Shown one piece after another: positions 14,984-16,766 of a DNA stretch of 16,766 bases (position 1 is its first letter; every line of letters begins with the position of its first letter). The DNA comes from Ruminiclostridium sp. (lineage in GTDB: Bacteria > Bacillota > Clostridia > DSM-8532). A model generated the notes under the pieces. That model did not search any database. It was not told the origin of the DNA and worked only from the letters and a program-made list of their open reading frames with translations. The stretch spans positions 25,999-42,764 of the forward strand of contig DOHN01000002.1 in the NCBI GenBank assembly GCA_003535195.1. Reading direction: 5' to 3'. Both the position numbers and the translations under genes were made by a program.

Positions 14984-15021
14984 TAAAAACAAGGAAGCAA
15001 GGAAATTCTCCCTGCTTCCTT
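14984..15021 (-). terminator. Intrinsic terminator of the cysteine-rich protein gene
   Basis: AAGGAAGCA (14991-14999) and TGCTTCCTT (15013-15021) form a perfect 9-bp stem with a 13-base loop. On the minus strand it is followed by GTTTTTAT. It lies five bases past the stop codon of the cysteine-rich protein gene and separates it from the cyclase-ATPase operon. Confidence 0.9.
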
Positions 15022-15026
15022 TCCTT

Positions 15027-15875
15027 TTAACATCTAGGCTCTTCCAACCCCGGAAAATCGAATTTTTGCGGGGGGAAGAATTGATCCAGCGGAAATTCGA
15101 TGGTATCAAAGATTTCGCAAGGATTCTCATCAGTAGAAGCAATGCACTCCTTGTTGGGGTAGCAGAAATTGAATGCAGGTATCAGAAGCTGGACAAGGCG
15201 TACAAGTTTAATGATGGAGAAAAGGCCAATAGTCACAACAACTCTCCTCTGAGGTCCATTGATCAGATTGGTAACCTCGCTTTTTTCTTCATCGCATCCG
15301 CATTGGTGTCTTTCATGCACTCTCTTAATACGGGTATTGAGAATAATAGGCTCTGCAACCTCGACCTTGATAATCGGGAGATTATCCTGTTCTACCAGGC
15401 CGCCGCATCCATCATTGCATCCCTCGCAGCGAATGGGCAGTGTATTGTGTGGATCCACACTTCTGAAGATCTTGATTTTGCCTTCAGATCCAAAGAGAAT
15501 GACTGTCTTTGAAAACCATACAAAGCCAACTTTAGGAGAGGAATTAACAATGTTGCCTGTGACATCCTTGTAGCAGAATTCAACCACTACGCGGATCTTA
15601 TAACGTACATTAACAGTAAAGAAGCCTCTCTTGAAAGGAACATCCTCAAGGTCGGCCAGTATTGCCACAACTTCGGCATCTTTTGTTTTTACCTTGACTG
15701 CATTGCTGATCAGGTCCTGAACATTATCCACAAAGTCTACAACCGCATCCTCAACGCAATCTTTTTCGCGGCAATTGTCATACACCTTTTCCACATGAAC
15801 ACAAACGGCTTCTCGTAACTTGCATATGTCTTCGCCGCCTATCAGTCCCGGAACGACTTGTTCTTTACAGCCCAT
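15027..15875 (-). CDS. Cysteine-rich clostridial protein, possibly spore surface
   Basis: This is a 282-residue protein with 15 cysteines and no signal peptide or membrane segment. Cysteines cluster near the N-terminus (VYDNCREKDCVED), in the middle (RCEGCNDGCGG, HQCGCDEE) and at the end. The central part alternates hydrophobic and charged residues as in beta strands (DVPFKRGFFTVNVRYKIRVVVEF, SKTVILFGSEGKIKIF). The VYD-C-x-x-K-D-C and VPF-x-RGF patterns recall a family of clostridial cysteine-rich proteins, some of which are exosporium or coat components; this is from memory. The start is the ATG at 15875, with GGAGG eight bases upstream, rather than one at 15911 without a site. The gene stands alone, with its own terminator and possibly a late sporulation promoter. 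Confidence 0.8.
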   Translation of the reverse strand: MGCKEQVVPGLIGGEDICKLREAVCVHVEKVYDNCREKDCVEDAVVDFVDNVQDLISNAVKVKTKDAEVVAILADLEDVPFKRGFFTVNVRYKIRVVVEFCYKDVTGNIVNSSPKVGFVWFSKTVILFGSEGKIKIFRSVDPHNTLPIRCEGCNDGCGGLVEQDNLPIIKVEVAEPIILNTRIKRVHERHQCGCDEEKSEVTNLINGPQRRVVVTIGLFSIIKLVRLVQLLIPAFNFCYPNKECIASTDENPCEIFDTIEFPLDQFFPPQKFDFPGLEEPRC

Positions 15876-15916
15876 TTTATCGGTCCTCCATTTCAGAATA
15901 ATTGCCTTCACATTGT

Positions 15917-15943
15917 CATAATATGCCTTTTAGCTGATTTGGT
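15917..15943 (-). promoter_or_regulatory. Possible sigma-K or sigma-E type sporulation promoter
   Basis: On the minus strand AC (15942-15943), 16 bases and CATATTATG (15917-15925) match the sigma-K pattern AC-N16/17-CATANNNTA except for the last base. CATATTAT is also close to the sigma-E -10 box. It lies about 40 bases before the ATG of the cysteine-rich gene. The match is short and degenerate. Confidence 0.35.
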
Positions 15944-16041
15944 TACAGACCGTCATATTCATCAAGGGACATAAATAAGCTTAATATTGGCAGGCAGTTA
16001 TAGTTTTTATATGCCATTCTATTATAAAGGGGTTGTGCAAG

Positions 16042-16766
16042 GTGTCTTTTTATGAAAAGGTCCGATACATATTAAAAAACAGTATGGGTATTATCACCTG
16101 CATCTGGTATAAAAACGGCCTGTTCATGAGTATGCTGGATGGAAAAAACAAATGGGGCCCGCCCTTCCTTTTATCGGACAGCGCCACCTCGGATTTTTCC
16201 GCGCTGCTGGATTCCACCGATAATATCAGCGCCTGCTTTGTAGACTATTCAGGCCGCCTCCTGCACATTACTGCCTGTGAGGAGAAAGCAGAACCGGTGG
16301 TTCTCCTGGAAAGCCGCATCAGCGGGAGCTCACCCTACAATGTCAATTTAGTGGAGGCAGACGGCTATAACCATGTGCTTTATGTGGTATCTCATAACCG
16401 CAAACAGCTTCTGACCTACCAGCGGATTGAGCGGTCGGGTTATTCCATGCCTGAAGTGGAAGGAATCATCGTTCGGGAAGGTAAAAACTATGCAGTCTGC
16501 TCTGATGGTTCATCCATCCACCTGTTTTTTGTCACCGATGTGCAAAATGTAAGCCTTTTGGTGCACCGGAAAATCACCGACGGGAAGGCCTCCAAACCGG
16601 CCACCACCCCCTTTCCCTATAACAGCTCACTGCGGCTCCAGGCTGTCAAGACCAAAGAGGGCCCCCTTTATATTCTTGCATCTCCCGACGACGGTCAGGA
16701 CAATACCATTATATTCCGGTTTGATCCCATCTTATATAAATTTTCAAAGGCGCTGGAAGTACACAA
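16042..16766 (+). CDS. Hypothetical protein, 5' part (runs off the window)
   Basis: An open frame of 241 codons without a stop continues to the window end on the plus strand. The start is a GTG at 16042 (V-S-F-Y-E-K-V-R-Y-I-L) with AAAGGGG nine bases upstream; an in-frame TTG three codons earlier is possible. There is no signal peptide. The sequence consists of short alternating hydrophobic and polar stretches such as CFVDYSGRLLHITACEE, HVLYVVSHNRKQLLTYQRI and SIHLFFVTDVQNVSLLVHRKI. About 45-residue periodicity in these strands suggests a beta-propeller or similar repeat fold. I do not recognise the family. It is transcribed divergently from the cysteine-rich protein gene with about 165 bp between the starts. 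Confidence 0.72.
   Translation, partial: MSFYEKVRYILKNSMGIITCIWYKNGLFMSMLDGKNKWGPPFLLSDSATSDFSALLDSTDNISACFVDYSGRLLHITACEEKAEPVVLLESRISGSSPYNVNLVEADGYNHVLYVVSHNRKQLLTYQRIERSGYSMPEVEGIIVREGKNYAVCSDGSSIHLFFVTDVQNVSLLVHRKITDGKASKPATTPFPYNSSLRLQAVKTKEGPLYILASPDDGQDNTIIFRFDPILYKFSKALEVH

Noticed and set aside
14848..14990. A c-di-GMP riboswitch in the leader of the cyclase gene
   Set aside because: The leader is short and AT-rich and has none of the conserved GEMM-type helices or motifs.

Overview
The window looks like a chromosomal segment of an anaerobic, probably spore-forming member of the Clostridia (Firmicutes). The evidence is a V/A-type ATPase operon in the order common in clostridia, strong GGAGG-type ribosome binding sites, a LacI-regulated sugar ABC transporter with a lipoprotein binding protein, and a cysteine-rich clostridial protein. 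Almost all genes lie on the minus strand, so the functional reading direction is from high to low coordinates.

Region 1 (1-2463) is a sugar-uptake locus. A LacI-family repressor (1346-2377) is followed by a sugar-binding lipoprotein (128-1135) and the first codons of the next gene (1-17). The same 17-bp palindromic element lies beside the predicted promoters of both the repressor and the binding protein, which points to autoregulation and control of the transporter by this repressor. A perfect 11-bp hairpin separates the binding protein from the next gene.

Region 2 (about 2741-4770) is the most unusual part. Three small unrelated genes, all on the minus strand, are separated by related 133-163 bp elements whose ends are inverted repeats resembling integron attC sites: an RYATAAC / GTT-type outer pair and a TTTTACG / CGTAAAA inner pair. 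One copy (2741-2783) is only a half-site. On the far side from the half-site is the C-terminal remnant of a tyrosine recombinase (4535-4770), broken by a frameshift and a stop codon. It keeps the HxxR, LLGH and IYTH motifs and ends in an IntI-like SPLD tail. I read this as a decayed chromosomal integron, or a cluster of attC sites without an active integrase, with the recombinase and cassettes in the same orientation. The cassette genes encode a protein of six 13-residue repeats, a two-helix membrane protein, and a DUF5680-like protein.

Region 3 (4784-14928) is one long predicted operon. It starts with a membrane-bound diguanylate cyclase (13660-14847) and continues through V-type ATPase subunits H, I, K, E, C, F, A, B and D, ending at a terminator at 4784-4826. 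The K subunit carries the complete Na+-ligand set known from Enterococcus hirae NtpK, which suggests Na+ pumping. The cyclase lies 18 bp upstream of the first ATPase gene, an uncommon pairing of c-di-GMP signalling with ion-pump expression, and it lacks the RxxD inhibitory site.

Region 4 (14984-16766) holds a cysteine-rich protein gene with its own terminator and a possible sporulation-type promoter. Divergent from it on the plus strand is a partial gene of unknown function that runs off the window end.
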